64,000 nt of DNA from Streptomyces sp. STR69 (GTDB lineage Bacteria > Actinomycetota > Actinomycetes > Streptomycetales > Streptomycetaceae), in contig NZ_JALJRY010000008.1 of the NCBI RefSeq assembly GCF_024519455.1, positions 336,293 to 400,292 on the forward strand. Direction: 5' to 3'. This document shows positions 47,257 through 56,815 of this stretch, in pieces (the stretch's first letter is position 1; every line of letters starts with the position of its first letter). The translations under genes were made by a program, and so were the position numbers. Below the pieces are notes generated by a model, which was not told the origin of the DNA, did no database searches, and was given only the letters and a program-made list of their open reading frames with translations.

Positions 47257-48297
47257 ATGGCACCAGGGACAGGACGCGGCGCGGGAGCCGCACCGCGCAG
47301 TGTGGACGTGGCCCGACTGGCGGGCGTGTCGCAGAAGACGGTGTCCCGGGTCATGAACGACGAGCCGTACGTCTCCGCGGACGTACGCCGTCGGGTCCTG
47401 GCCGCGGCCGAGGAACTCGGCTACCGCTCGAACAACGCGGCCCGCGCACTGGCCTCCGGACGCACCCGGTCCATCGGCGTCGTGACGCTCGGGACCGCCC
47501 TGTACGGACCCGCCTCGCTGCTCATGGGTATCGAGCGAGCCGTGCGCGACACCGGTTACGCGCTCCGTGTGGTCAACACGGTGGAGGGCGAGTCGACGGG
47601 CATCGCCGGTGCCGTCGACTCACTGCTCGACCAGGGCGTGGACGGCATCGTCATCTCCGAGCCGATCGACGAGGAGGACGGCGCGGACCTGTCCGCGCGG
47701 GTCGATGTGCCGGTGCTCGTCCTCGGCGCGCCGCCGCCCTTCGTCGCGCCCCATGTGGTGACGGCCGGGATCGTGTCCAGCCGACTGGCTCGGGCCGCCA
47801 CCGAACATCTGCTGGAGCTCGGCCACGCCACGGTCCATCATCTGGCGGGACCCCAGCGCTGGTACTCGGCCCGGGACCGGCTCGAAGGCTGGCGGGCGGC
47901 GCTCGCCGCGCACGGCCGGGCGGAACCGCCGGTCGTACAGGGCGACTGGTCGGCGGCCTCCGGCTACGCGGCCGGTCGCGCACTGGCCGAAGACCCCGGC
48001 GCCACCGCGGTGTTCGCCGCCAACGACGACATGGCGATCGGCCTGATCCGGGCCCTGACGGAGGCCGGCCGGCGGATCCCTGAGGACATCAGCGTGGTCG
48101 GCTTCGACGACACCCCGGTCGCCGCCTATGTGACTCCGCCGCTGACGACCGTACGGCAGCCGTTCGACGCGATGGCGCGGACCGGCCTCCGGCTTCTCGT
48201 GCACGCCATCGAGAACCCGCAGGCACCTCCGCTGCCGATGTCCGACCCGCCGGTGGAACTCGTCGTCCGCGCGTCGTCGTCGGCGCCGCCTCGCTAG
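47257..48297 (+). CDS. LacI-family transcriptional regulator (orphan)
   Basis: 346 aa. HTH VDVARLAGVSQKTVSRVMND; effector domain with SIGVVTLGTALYGPASLLMG, DGIVISEPIDEEDG and ISVVGFDDTPVAAYVTPPLTTVRQ. A -10-like TAGGAT (47225) and AGGAG before ATG 47257 give it its own promoter. It is followed 11 bp later by a NUDIX gene. No sugar operon adjoins, so its target is unknown; the chitosanase 0.7 kb upstream is possible but unproven. Confidence 0.9.
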   Translation: MAPGTGRGAGAAPRSVDVARLAGVSQKTVSRVMNDEPYVSADVRRRVLAAAEELGYRSNNAARALASGRTRSIGVVTLGTALYGPASLLMGIERAVRDTGYALRVVNTVEGESTGIAGAVDSLLDQGVDGIVISEPIDEEDGADLSARVDVPVLVLGAPPPFVAPHVVTAGIVSSRLARAATEHLLELGHATVHHLAGPQRWYSARDRLEGWRAALAAHGRAEPPVVQGDWSAASGYAAGRALAEDPGATAVFAANDDMAIGLIRALTEAGRRIPEDISVVGFDDTPVAAYVTPPLTTVRQPFDAMARTGLRLLVHAIENPQAPPLPMSDPPVELVVRASSSAPPR

Positions 48298-48308
48298 GCT
48301 CTCGGGGC

Positions 48309-48746
48309 ATGAAGGTTCGGCACAAGGCGCGGGTCGTGCTGCTCGACCACGGTCAGCTGGTGTTCCTGAAGCGGGGCTGGCCGGGCGGCGACTCCTACTG
48401 CACGACCGTCGGCGGGAGCGTCGAGCCCGCCGACGCGGACCTCGAAGCGGCGCTGCGCCGCGAGGCGATGGAGGAGATCGGTGCCACGATCGGTCCCGCC
48501 ACCGAGTTCCTCACGCTGACCGAACCGGGCGGCACGACTACTGTCGTACAGCACTACTTCCTGGCCGACCTGCTCGACATGGACCCGGGCCGCCGGCACG
48601 GTCCCGAGCTCGACGACCCCGACACGGGCGACTTCGAACCGGTCCGGGTGGCGCTGAGCCGCCCCGCCGTGGCGGCCCTCAACCTCCAGCCGGCCGAGCT
48701 CGCCGACTATGTGCTCCGACATGTCGACGCGTGGGGCGCCGCCTGA
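48309..48746 (+). CDS. NUDIX hydrolase
   Basis: 145 aa. The Nudix box is VGGSVEPADADLEAALRREA followed directly by MEEIGATIG, with the REaMEEiG catalytic core. The box is slightly longer than the GX5E standard, so spacing differs. Probably cleaves a nucleoside diphosphate derivative. ATG 48309, 11 bp after the LacI stop. Confidence 0.88.
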   Translation: MKVRHKARVVLLDHGQLVFLKRGWPGGDSYCTTVGGSVEPADADLEAALRREAMEEIGATIGPATEFLTLTEPGGTTTVVQHYFLADLLDMDPGRRHGPELDDPDTGDFEPVRVALSRPAVAALNLQPAELADYVLRHVDAWGAA

Positions 48747-48789
48747 CGGTCGCCGTGGTGGGAAGACCGTACGCCGATGGAAGGCTGTA

Positions 48790-49827
48790 CTACGGCGTCA
48801 GTACGACCTTGCCGGCGACCGTGCCCGACTCGGCGAGGCGCAGGGCGTCGGAGACGCGGGCCAGCGGCAGTCGGGCCGCGATCTGCGGTGTGACCTCGCC
48901 GCGCTCGACGGCCGCGAAGACCTGTGAGAGGTCGGTGCGCAGCTGGGCCCGGAACCGGTTCTTGTTCAGGGCGCGCCCGGCCCAGACGTTGAAGAAGTAC
49001 GCGTGGCGGCCGTTGGGCAGCGTGTTCCACGTCCAGACGCGGCCGAGGATCTTGAGCACGGGCAGCTGCTTGGAGCCCTCGTCGTCGCGGGTGGAGGCGC
49101 TGCCGTAGGAGACGAGGGTGCCGCCGGGGGCGAGGAGGCGCCAGGAGCGGACGACGCTCGGGCCGCCGACGTGGTCGAAGACGGCGTCCACCCCGCGCGG
49201 GGCGAGGTCGCGGACCCGGGCGGCGAGGTCCGGGGTGCGGTAGTCGATGGGCTCGACACCCTGGTCGCGCAGTGCGTCGTGGTGGCGCGCCGACGCCGTG
49301 CCGATCACGTGCACGCCTGCCGCGCGGGCGAGTTGGACCAGGACCGTGCCGACTCCGCCGTTGGCGCCGTGCACCAGGATCGTCTGGCCCGCGCGGACCC
49401 GGGCCTTGCGGTGCAGCATCTGCCAGGCGGTGATGCCGTTGACCACCACGGTCTCGGCCTCCGCCGCGCCGACCCCGGCCGGCACCGGCACCACGTCGGC
49501 CGCGTCGACCAGCACATGGCTGGCCCAGCCGCCGACCTTCACCAGTGCGGCCACCCGGGTGCCGACCAGGCCCGGCTCCACGCCGGTGCCGGTGCTCTGG
49601 ACCGTACCGACCAGGTCGTAGCCGGGGACGAAGGGGAACGGGGGCTGGTCGTAGTACCGGCCGCGGCGCATCTGCTGCTCGGCGAAGGAGACCCCGGTCG
49701 CCTCCATCCGGATCACGACCTGGCCGGGGCCCGCGACGGGGACGGCTCCGTGCCGGACCTCCAGGCCCTCGGGCTCGACCTTGCCCGGCAGGACGACCTC
49801 GACGAGTGCGTCGGTGGTGTTGTTCAT
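48790..49827 (-). CDS. Zinc-free MDR-family quinone/alkene oxidoreductase
   Basis: 345 aa NADPH-dependent MDR protein. GroES-like N-terminal domain with FVPGYDLVGTV, Rossmann domain with ILVHGANGGVGTVLVQLA and VDAVFDHVGG, and no structural or catalytic zinc cysteines. It reduces quinones or activated alkenes, aldehydes or toxic electrophiles. ATG 49827 has GGAGG 6 nt upstream. It is divergent from a TetR gene with an overlapping promoter/operator, indicating ligand-induced expression. Confidence 0.9.
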   Translation of the reverse strand: MNNTTDALVEVVLPGKVEPEGLEVRHGAVPVAGPGQVVIRMEATGVSFAEQQMRRGRYYDQPPFPFVPGYDLVGTVQSTGTGVEPGLVGTRVAALVKVGGWASHVLVDAADVVPVPAGVGAAEAETVVVNGITAWQMLHRKARVRAGQTILVHGANGGVGTVLVQLARAAGVHVIGTASARHHDALRDQGVEPIDYRTPDLAARVRDLAPRGVDAVFDHVGGPSVVRSWRLLAPGGTLVSYGSASTRDDEGSKQLPVLKILGRVWTWNTLPNGRHAYFFNVWAGRALNKNRFRAQLRTDLSQVFAAVERGEVTPQIAARLPLARVSDALRLAESGTVAGKVVLTP

Positions 49828-49880
49828 GGCGACCTCCACTGTGAGCTGCGGCGAGCTATGCGCTTTCGTGTTCGTTATAA

Positions 49881-49910
49881 GTTCTAACGCACGCTAGAAG
49901 GGGTCGTCAA
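49881..49910 (-). promoter_or_regulatory. Promoter and TetR operator of the MDR gene
   Basis: Leftward -35 TTGACG (49905-49910), 18-bp spacer, -10 TAGAAC (49881-49886). The spacer and -10 hold the inverted repeat TTCTA-N8-TAGAA (49882-49899), so a bound repressor would cover the promoter. It lies between the MDR and TetR genes. Confidence 0.7.
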
Positions 49911-49978
49911 GTGCAATCGTGATACCTTCTAACTGAAGCGTGAGCATGTAGTCCCGTGAGTGTGGAAGGCGGCCGGTC

Positions 49979-50638
49979 ATGGCGGAAACAGGCACGAGGA
50001 CTCCGCGTGAGCGCTACCGCGACCAGGTGCGTACGGAGATCAAGGACCACGCGCGGGAGCAGATCGCCACGGCGGGCGCCTCGGCGCTCTCCCTCAACGG
50101 CATCGCCAAGCGGATGGGCATGAGCGGACCCGCGCTCTACCGGTACTTCGCCAGCCGGGACGACCTGATCACCGAGCTCGTCCGGGACGCGTACCGAAGC
50201 CTCGCCGACGCCTTCCGCACGGCCGCCGAGACCGGCACCGACCTGCCCGGACTGGCTCACACCCTGCGGGCGTGGGCCCTCGACGACCCCCAGCGGTACT
50301 TCCTCGTCTACGGCACCCCCGTCCCCGGCTACCACGCGCCCGACGACATCACCGGCATCGCGTCCGAGATCATGACGGTCCTGCTGAACGCCTGCGCCGC
50401 CGCAGGGCAGGCGGACGTCCCCGCAACGCCGTTCGAGGCGCATCTCGCGGACCACCGCGACTGGGCGGGCGGCCACCCCACCCCTCCCGCGGTCCTCCAC
50501 CGGTCCCTGACCTTCTGGACCCGCCTGCACGGCGTCCTGTCCCTGGAACTCGCTGGTCACTTCACCGGCATGGGCTTCGACCCGGCCCGGCTTTTCGCGT
50601 CCGAACTGGCGGGGCTGGTGGAGCAGCGGGGGGAGTGA
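49979..50638 (+). CDS. TetR-family regulator (WHG-type C-terminal domain)
   Basis: 219 aa. HTH: DHAREQIATAGASALSLNGI with AKRMGMSGPALYRYFASRDDL following. The C-terminal domain contains RAWALDDPQRYFLVYGTPVPGYH and FWTRLHGVLSLELAGHFTGMG, the TetR_C/WHG pattern. Divergent from the MDR oxidoreductase and probably represses both itself and that gene through TTCTA-N8-TAGAA. ATG 49979. Confidence 0.9.
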   Translation: MAETGTRTPRERYRDQVRTEIKDHAREQIATAGASALSLNGIAKRMGMSGPALYRYFASRDDLITELVRDAYRSLADAFRTAAETGTDLPGLAHTLRAWALDDPQRYFLVYGTPVPGYHAPDDITGIASEIMTVLLNACAAAGQADVPATPFEAHLADHRDWAGGHPTPPAVLHRSLTFWTRLHGVLSLELAGHFTGMGFDPARLFASELAGLVEQRGE

Positions 50639-50892
50639 GGCCTGCCGTACGGTGACGAGGGCAGGACCGGCGCAGGCGCTCTTCGCCGCGCCGCCCAACT
50701 CCCCGTCCATGTGGGACGGTTCCCATTGATTGGCGGCTCGGGAAGGGCTGCCAATCAACTTCCGGCCCGGTGGACTCGGTGCAGTGGGGGAGGTCGTCCC
50801 GCGTCCCCTTGGGGGAGGGGCGCGGGACGTTCGGCCGACCGCGGAGGCCACAGGCCACAGCAGGCAGTAAGAGGTCATAGGGGGCAATCGGC
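50639..50892. other. Structured leader before the STAND gene, no gene seen
   Basis: 254 bp containing three hairpins: CCGTCC/GGACGG at 50703-50719, a 12-bp stem TTGATTGGC-GC/GC-GCCAATCAA with one mismatch at 50726-50758, and CGTCCCGCG/CGCGGGACG at 50795-50829 with a CCCC/GGGG inner stem. The first may end the TetR message. The others lie in the probable leader of the STAND gene. Confidence 0.6.
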
Positions 50893-53800
50893 ATGGGGCG
50901 TCCGGAGAGTCCGCTGGATCCTGAGGCCGGACCGGTGCAGCGGTTGGCGTACGAGTTGCGTCAACTGCGGCGGGAGGCCGGGGGGATCACGTATCGGGTG
51001 ATGGCCGGCCGGGTGGACTTCTCGGCGGCCACGCTGTCGGAGGCCGCGGCCGGTGAACGCCTTCCGTCCCTGGCTGTCGTTCTTGCCTACGTCCGGGCCT
51101 GCGGCGCGGATTCCGGTGAGTGGGAAGGGCGTTGGCGGCGGACGGCCGATGAGGAGGCCGGGCGGCCCGAGGAGGACGAGGGGGCCACGCCGCCGTACCG
51201 GGGGCTGGCGCGATTCGAGCCGGGTGACAGCGGCCGTTTCTTCGGGAGGGATCAACTGGTCGCCGATCTCGCGGAGTTGGCGCTCGACAACCGGTTCGTG
51301 GCCGTCGTCGGTACGTCGGGCAGTGGCAAGTCGTCCCTGCTGCGCGCCGGTCTGGTCCCGGCGTTGCGTGGTGAGGCCTGGCCGGGTGTCCGCCCGGTGG
51401 CCGTACGCATCCTCACGCCCGGCGAGCATCCGGATCGTAGGCATGCCCGGGCGCTGGTTCCTGCCGAGAGCACGGAGGACGGGGACACGTGGGTGATCGT
51501 GGACCAGTTCGAGGAGGTCTTCACGCTCTGTCAGGACCCCGCCGAGCGGGCCCGTTTCCTGGACCGGCTGCTGGCGGCCTCCCGGCCCGGCGGGCGGCTG
51601 CGGGTGGTGATCGCGGTACGCGCGGACCTCTACGGGAGGCTCGCCGAGCACCGCGGCATCGCGGACGCGCTGCGCGGTGCGAGCCTGCTCGTCGCCCCGA
51701 TGAGCACGGCTGAACTGCGCGAGGCCGTCGTCAAACCCGCCACGGCGCAGGGTCTGACCGTGGAGCGGGCCCTGACCGACCGGATCGTCGCGGACGTGTC
51801 CGACCGGCCCGGCGGGCTTCCGCTGATGTCCCACGCGCTCCTCGAAACGTGGCGCCGCCGGCGGGGCCGCACGCTGACGCTCAAGGGGTACGAGGCCGCC
51901 GGCGGTGTCCGGGGTGCGATCACCCAGACAGCCGAGGACCTCTACGGCAGCCTCTCCCCGCAGGAGGCCGTGCTCGCCCGCCAGGTGATGCTGCGGCTGA
52001 TCGCTCCGGGCGAGGGCAGCGACGACGCCGGCCGTCCCGCCCGCCGTGCCGAGCTCGACACCGACGGCACCGGTGACACGGCTGTTGTGCTGGACCGGTT
52101 GGCGCGGGCCCGGCTGATCACCCTCGACGACGACACCGTCGATCTCGCCCACGAGGCACTGATCACCGCGTGGCCCCGGCTGCGCGAATGGATCGACCGC
52201 GACCGCGAGGTGCTGCGACGGCACCGATTACTCACCGAAGCGGCCGACACCTGGGAGCAGTTGGACCGTGACGCCGGTGCCCTGTATCGGGGGGCGCGGC
52301 TGACCGCGGCCGAGGAGATCTTCACCGCCTCCGGGAGCGTCGACCAACTCACCCAGCCGGAAAGGGCGTTCCTCACGGCCAGCCTCCGGACGCGGGACGC
52401 CGAGGAGCGCGTGGCGGCTCGTGCGACCCGCCGACTGCGGTCCCTGATCGCTGCGTTGGCCGCGCTGCTGGTGGTGGCGGTCATCGCGGCCGGGCTGGCG
52501 TTCGACCAGCGGCAGGGTGCCGTCAGCGCGCAGCGCACGGCGTTGTCCCGGCAACTCGCCGCCCAGTCGGCGGCGTTGCTGGACACCAACCCCGACTTGG
52601 CCTCGCTGCTCGCGGTTCAGGCATACCGTACGAGCCCCGGCACCGAGGCCGTCGGCAGCCTGTACACGGCTGCCGCGTTGCCGTTGCTGCACCGCCTGAC
52701 CGTCTACCGGACCGTGTGGTCGGTGGCGTTCAGCCCGGACGGCCGCACCCTGGCCACCGCGACCGATGACAAGAGCATTCGGCTGTGGAACACCGCCACC
52801 GGAACACAGCGGGCCACGCTCGACGGGCACGGCGGTGCGCAGGACACGGTGGCGTTCGCTCCCGACGGCAGGACACTGGCCTCCGGTGGGGAGGACGGCG
52901 TGCAGCTCTGGGACGTGGCCACCGGCAGGGTCCGCGCCAGATTGCCAGGCCACGGCAACGCACAGGTGTTGGCGGTGGCCTTCAGCCCGGACGGCCGTAC
53001 GATCGCGGCTGCGGCGGACACGTCGGTGCGTGTGTGGGACGTGGCCTCGGGGAAGGTCCGTGCCACGCTCAAGGGCCACACCGACCTCGTCTGGTCGGTG
53101 GCGTTCAGCCCCGACGGTCACCTGCTGGCCACCGGCAGTGGGGACGGCACGGTGCGTCTGTGGGACGCGGCCACCGGCCGGGCGCAGGTCACGCTGGCGG
53201 GCCGCGCCGGGCAGGTACGGTCCGTGGCGTTCAGCCCCGACGGGAAGACGCTCGCCGCAGGCGTCGGCCGTACCGCCCGGACCTGGCCGGTGGGGTCCGC
53301 GGCTCTGTCTCTCCACGGCGGGAACAGCGCCGGCCACATCGTGCGCACGGGTCACACCCGCCAGGTGATGTCGGTGGCGTTCAGTCCCAACGGCCGCACC
53401 CTGGCCACGACCGGGAGCGACAGGACCCTGAGGCTGACGGAGCTGGCCACCGACGACAGCCGGACCGTCGCCACCAGGCACACGGACACCGTGATGTCGG
53501 CGGCCTTCAGTCCGGACGGCCGCACCTTGGCCACCGGCAGCGAGGACGGTACGGCCTGTCTGTGGCAGCCGGAGACCGGTCAGGCCGGTATGACCGTCAA
53601 CAGCCGTACGGGACCGATCCGTTCGGTGGCAGTCAGTCCGGACGGCCGCGTCCTGGCCGCCGCCGGCGACGACGGGAAGACCCGGCTGTGGAACACGGCC
53701 ACCGGAACGCTCCGGGCCACCCTCGCCGGCCGGACATCTGCTGTGAGGTTCGTCGAGTTCAGCCCGGACGGCCGCACCCTGGCCACGGGCGGCGTGGACG

Positions 53801-54570
53801 GAACCGTACGGCTGTGGGACACGCGTACGGCGACCTCCCGCCTGGTTCTGCCGTACCGGTCAAGCGTCTGGTCGATGTCCTTCACCCCGGACGGACGCAG
53901 CGTGATCAGCCGTTACGACGACGGCGAGCTGCGGCAGTGGAACACGACCACCGGCAAGGCGCGCGCCCTCACCACCCGGCACACCAAACCCGTGTGGTCC
54001 GTCGCCGTCAGCCCCGACAACCGCACTCTCGCGACCGGCGCGTACGACCACACGATCCTGCTGCAGGACCTCGTCACCGGCACCACCCGGGCCACCCTCA
54101 CCGGTCACACCAGCACCGTGAAGTCGCTGGCGTTCAGCCCCGACGGGCGGATCCTCGCCAGCAGCAGCGAGGACCGCACCGTACGCCTCTGGGACACCGC
54201 CACCGGGAGGCAACGGGCCGTTCTGACCGGCCACGGTGACCAGGTGTGGGCGGTGGCCTTCAGCGTCGACGGCCGCACCGTCGCCAGCGGCAGCGAGGAC
54301 GGCACGGTACGTCTGTGGGACGCGGCCACCGGCCGGGCACGGGCCACGCTGACCGGCCACACCGGGCCCGTACGGACCCTGGCCTTCAGCCCCGACGGTC
54401 GCACCCTCGCGACCGGCAGCAGCGACGGAACCGCTCGGCTGTGGAACCTGGTGCTGCTCGACCCACGGCAGGCCATCGACAAGATCTGCGCCGCCGTGCA
54501 CCGTGACTTCAGGCCGCTGGAACAGTCCACCTACCTCGACGGCCACCGAGACACGGCCTGCCCCACCTGA
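50893..54570 (+). CDS. HTH-STAND NTPase with 14 WD40 repeats and one membrane segment
   Basis: 1225 aa. An N-terminal HTH/XRE-like region (residues about 14-75: AYELRQLRREAGGITYRVMA, FSAATLSEAAAGERLPSL). An nSTAND/NACHT-type NTPase follows, with Walker A VVGTSGSGKSSLLRAGL (near 141) and Walker B TWVIVDQFEEVF (near 200). A hydrophobic segment LIAALAALLVVAVIAAGL near 516-538 is probably a membrane anchor. From about 610 there are 14 WD40 repeats, each with a SVAFSPDGRTLA-like line, enough for two seven-bladed propellers. STAND proteins switch on nucleotide exchange when their repeats bind a ligand; many act in development or phage defence. No effector gene adjoins. Confidence 0.92.
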   Translation: MGRPESPLDPEAGPVQRLAYELRQLRREAGGITYRVMAGRVDFSAATLSEAAAGERLPSLAVVLAYVRACGADSGEWEGRWRRTADEEAGRPEEDEGATPPYRGLARFEPGDSGRFFGRDQLVADLAELALDNRFVAVVGTSGSGKSSLLRAGLVPALRGEAWPGVRPVAVRILTPGEHPDRRHARALVPAESTEDGDTWVIVDQFEEVFTLCQDPAERARFLDRLLAASRPGGRLRVVIAVRADLYGRLAEHRGIADALRGASLLVAPMSTAELREAVVKPATAQGLTVERALTDRIVADVSDRPGGLPLMSHALLETWRRRRGRTLTLKGYEAAGGVRGAITQTAEDLYGSLSPQEAVLARQVMLRLIAPGEGSDDAGRPARRAELDTDGTGDTAVVLDRLARARLITLDDDTVDLAHEALITAWPRLREWIDRDREVLRRHRLLTEAADTWEQLDRDAGALYRGARLTAAEEIFTASGSVDQLTQPERAFLTASLRTRDAEERVAARATRRLRSLIAALAALLVVAVIAAGLAFDQRQGAVSAQRTALSRQLAAQSAALLDTNPDLASLLAVQAYRTSPGTEAVGSLYTAAALPLLHRLTVYRTVWSVAFSPDGRTLATATDDKSIRLWNTATGTQRATLDGHGGAQDTVAFAPDGRTLASGGEDGVQLWDVATGRVRARLPGHGNAQVLAVAFSPDGRTIAAAADTSVRVWDVASGKVRATLKGHTDLVWSVAFSPDGHLLATGSGDGTVRLWDAATGRAQVTLAGRAGQVRSVAFSPDGKTLAAGVGRTARTWPVGSAALSLHGGNSAGHIVRTGHTRQVMSVAFSPNGRTLATTGSDRTLRLTELATDDSRTVATRHTDTVMSAAFSPDGRTLATGSEDGTACLWQPETGQAGMTVNSRTGPIRSVAVSPDGRVLAAAGDDGKTRLWNTATGTLRATLAGRTSAVRFVEFSPDGRTLATGGVDGTVRLWDTRTATSRLVLPYRSSVWSMSFTPDGRSVISRYDDGELRQWNTTTGKARALTTRHTKPVWSVAVSPDNRTLATGAYDHTILLQDLVTGTTRATLTGHTSTVKSLAFSPDGRILASSSEDRTVRLWDTATGRQRAVLTGHGDQVWAVAFSVDGRTVASGSEDGTVRLWDAATGRARATLTGHTGPVRTLAFSPDGRTLATGSSDGTARLWNLVLLDPRQAIDKICAAVHRDFRPLEQSTYLDGHRDTACPT

Positions 54571-54736
54571 ACCACGTCCACAGCGCGGGCGTCACGTACC
54601 TGACCGCCCGCTGACCCGACCGGCTGGCTCCAGGGACCCCGACGGTGTGGCGGCGCCGTTGTGAAGATCAGGTTGGGGACACTCGCGGTCCGGCGCCGCG
54701 CGGGCGGCGGGTTCCCTGTCTGGCTGGAGAAACGTG

Positions 54737-56815
54737 GTGCGACTTCCCCTGCTGCGGACCGTACTGGCGGCCTCGGTGCTCGTGGCGTCCGGAACGGCCG
54801 CCGCCGCCCCGGTCAGGGCGGACGGCAAGCCCCGGGCCGTCGACGATCTCGCGCGGTACGTCAACCCGTTCGTCGGCACCGCCCCCGGCGGCCCCGACTT
54901 CGGACACGGCGGCGGCGCCGGCAACACCTTCCCGGGGGCCTCGGCTCCGCTCGGCGGGATGCAGTGGAGCCCCGACACCGTGACGTACCAGCACGGCGGC
55001 TACTCCTACGGCGACAACCGCATCCGCGGCTTCAGCCTCGCGCACATCTCCGGAGCCGGCTGCGCCGCCTACGGCAACGTCCCCTTCATGCCCACCCAGG
55101 ACGCCGTACCGCCGGCGTACGCCACGTTCTCGCACGCCAACGAGCAGGCTGAGCCCGGCAGTTACCACGTCACCTTCGACAACGGCATCGGCACCGACCT
55201 GACCACCACCCAGCGCTCGGGCATCGCCCGCTTCACCTACCCGGCGGCCGACACCCGCCCCGCAGCGGTGAGCATCGACGCGGCGAAGGCGTTCACCGCG
55301 GCCACCGGATCGGTCGACATCGGCACCAACACCCTGTCCGGGTACAGCGACAGCGGCGCCTTCTGCAAGTCCAAGAACCGCTACCGGCTCTACTTCCACG
55401 CCACCTTCGACCAGCCCTTCGCCGAGTCCGCCCACCCGGACGGCAGAGCAGGCGCGGCCATGGTCACCTTCGCCCCCGGTGTGCGCACGGTGACCGCCCG
55501 GGTCGGCGTCTCCTTCGTCGACGTCGAGGGTGCCCGCCGCAACGCACTCACCGAGCAGGCGGGGCGGTCGTACGACACCGTCCGGCAGGCCGTGCGCGCC
55601 GACTGGAACACCTGGCTGAACCGCGTCACCGTCGGCGGCGGTACGGACGCCCAGCGCCGCGTCTTCTACACCGCGCTCTACCACGCCCTCCTGCACCCCA
55701 GCGTCTTCAGCGACACCGACGGCCGCTACACCGGCATGGACGGGCTCGTCCACCGCACCCGCACCGGGCATGTGCAGTACGCGAACTTCTCCGGCTGGGA
55801 CGTCTACCGCTGCCAGGTCCAGCTGCTGGCGCTGCTCGCCCCGCGCGAGGCCTCCGACATCGCGCAGTCCGTCCTCGACCAGGGCCTGCAGGCCGGGTAC
55901 TTCGACCGCTGGACCCTCGCGAACGGCGGCAGCGGTGTCATGGTCGGCGACCCGCTGCCCGCCATCGCGTCCGCCGTCCATGCCTTCGGCGGCACCGACT
56001 TCGACGCCGACGTCCTGCTGCGCACGGCCCTCGCGGACCGCCAGGACGACCGCCAGCGGCCCGGCCACACGCAGTACGACACCCTCGGCTACGTCCCCGC
56101 CGGCACCAAGGGGGTGTGGGGCTCGGTCTCCACCACCCTCGAATACGCCGTCGCCGACTACGCGCTGGCCCAACTCGCCCACCGGCTGGGGGACTTGACC
56201 GCGTACGGCACCTTGCTGCGGGCCTCCGGGAACTGGCGCAACCTCTTCAACCCCGCCACCGGATACATCCAGCCCCGCGCCGCCGACGGCACCTGGCCGG
56301 CCTTCACCCCGGCCCAGAAGACGGAGTACGTGGAGGGCAACGCCGCCCAGTACACCTGGATGGTGCCGCAGGACCTGCCGGGACTGTTCGCGGCCATGGG
56401 CGGCGACTCCGCCGTCACCGCCCGCCTCGACACCTTCTTCAGCAGCCTCAACGCGGGCGCGTCGGAGCCCTACGCCTACCTCGGCAACGAGCCCTCCTTC
56501 GGGACCCCTTGGGCGTACACCCACGTCGGCCACACGGACCGTGCCGGGGCCGTCGTCCACCGCGCGCTGTCCACGATGTTCAGCGACGTACCCGGCGGCC
56601 TCGTCGGCAACGACGACCTCGGCGCCATGTCGTCCTGGGCGGTGTGGGCGAGCCTGGGCCTGTACCCCGAGGTCCCCGGCAGCGCCCAACTCACCCGCAC
56701 CGCACCCCTGTTCACCACCGCCACCGTCCACCGGGGCGACGGCACCACGCTCACGGTCGGCTCCGCGTCGCCCAGGCACACACTCCGGCAGCCGCCGAGG
56801 CACTCACTCCGGTAG
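54737..56815 (+). CDS. Secreted GH92 alpha-mannosidase, C-terminus truncated
   Basis: 692-aa secreted glycosidase. Signal peptide ends TAAAAPVRA. GH92 motifs: YVNPFVGTAPGG, GNTFPGASAPLGGMQWSP, FSGWDVYRCQVQLLAL, EGNAAQYTWMVP and GNDDLGAMSSWAVW with the acidic general base, so the catalytic residues are intact. It ends abruptly 20 residues after LFTTATVHRGDG with a low-complexity tail SASPRHTLRQPPRHSLR, where GH92 enzymes normally continue with the closing strands. The 3' end overlaps the opposing HxlR gene by 12 bp. GTG 54737 (GGAGA upstream) or 54734. Probably cleaves alpha-1,2-mannose outside the cell if it still folds. Confidence 0.85.
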   Translation: MRLPLLRTVLAASVLVASGTAAAAPVRADGKPRAVDDLARYVNPFVGTAPGGPDFGHGGGAGNTFPGASAPLGGMQWSPDTVTYQHGGYSYGDNRIRGFSLAHISGAGCAAYGNVPFMPTQDAVPPAYATFSHANEQAEPGSYHVTFDNGIGTDLTTTQRSGIARFTYPAADTRPAAVSIDAAKAFTAATGSVDIGTNTLSGYSDSGAFCKSKNRYRLYFHATFDQPFAESAHPDGRAGAAMVTFAPGVRTVTARVGVSFVDVEGARRNALTEQAGRSYDTVRQAVRADWNTWLNRVTVGGGTDAQRRVFYTALYHALLHPSVFSDTDGRYTGMDGLVHRTRTGHVQYANFSGWDVYRCQVQLLALLAPREASDIAQSVLDQGLQAGYFDRWTLANGGSGVMVGDPLPAIASAVHAFGGTDFDADVLLRTALADRQDDRQRPGHTQYDTLGYVPAGTKGVWGSVSTTLEYAVADYALAQLAHRLGDLTAYGTLLRASGNWRNLFNPATGYIQPRAADGTWPAFTPAQKTEYVEGNAAQYTWMVPQDLPGLFAAMGGDSAVTARLDTFFSSLNAGASEPYAYLGNEPSFGTPWAYTHVGHTDRAGAVVHRALSTMFSDVPGGLVGNDDLGAMSSWAVWASLGLYPEVPGSAQLTRTAPLFTTATVHRGDGTTLTVGSASPRHTLRQPPRHSLR

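Noticed and set aside
52720..54450. Regular repeated DNA in the STAND gene read as CRISPR or minisatellite
   Set aside because: The spacing is set by WD40 repeats (about 125 bp) with divergent codons, not by identical repeat units.
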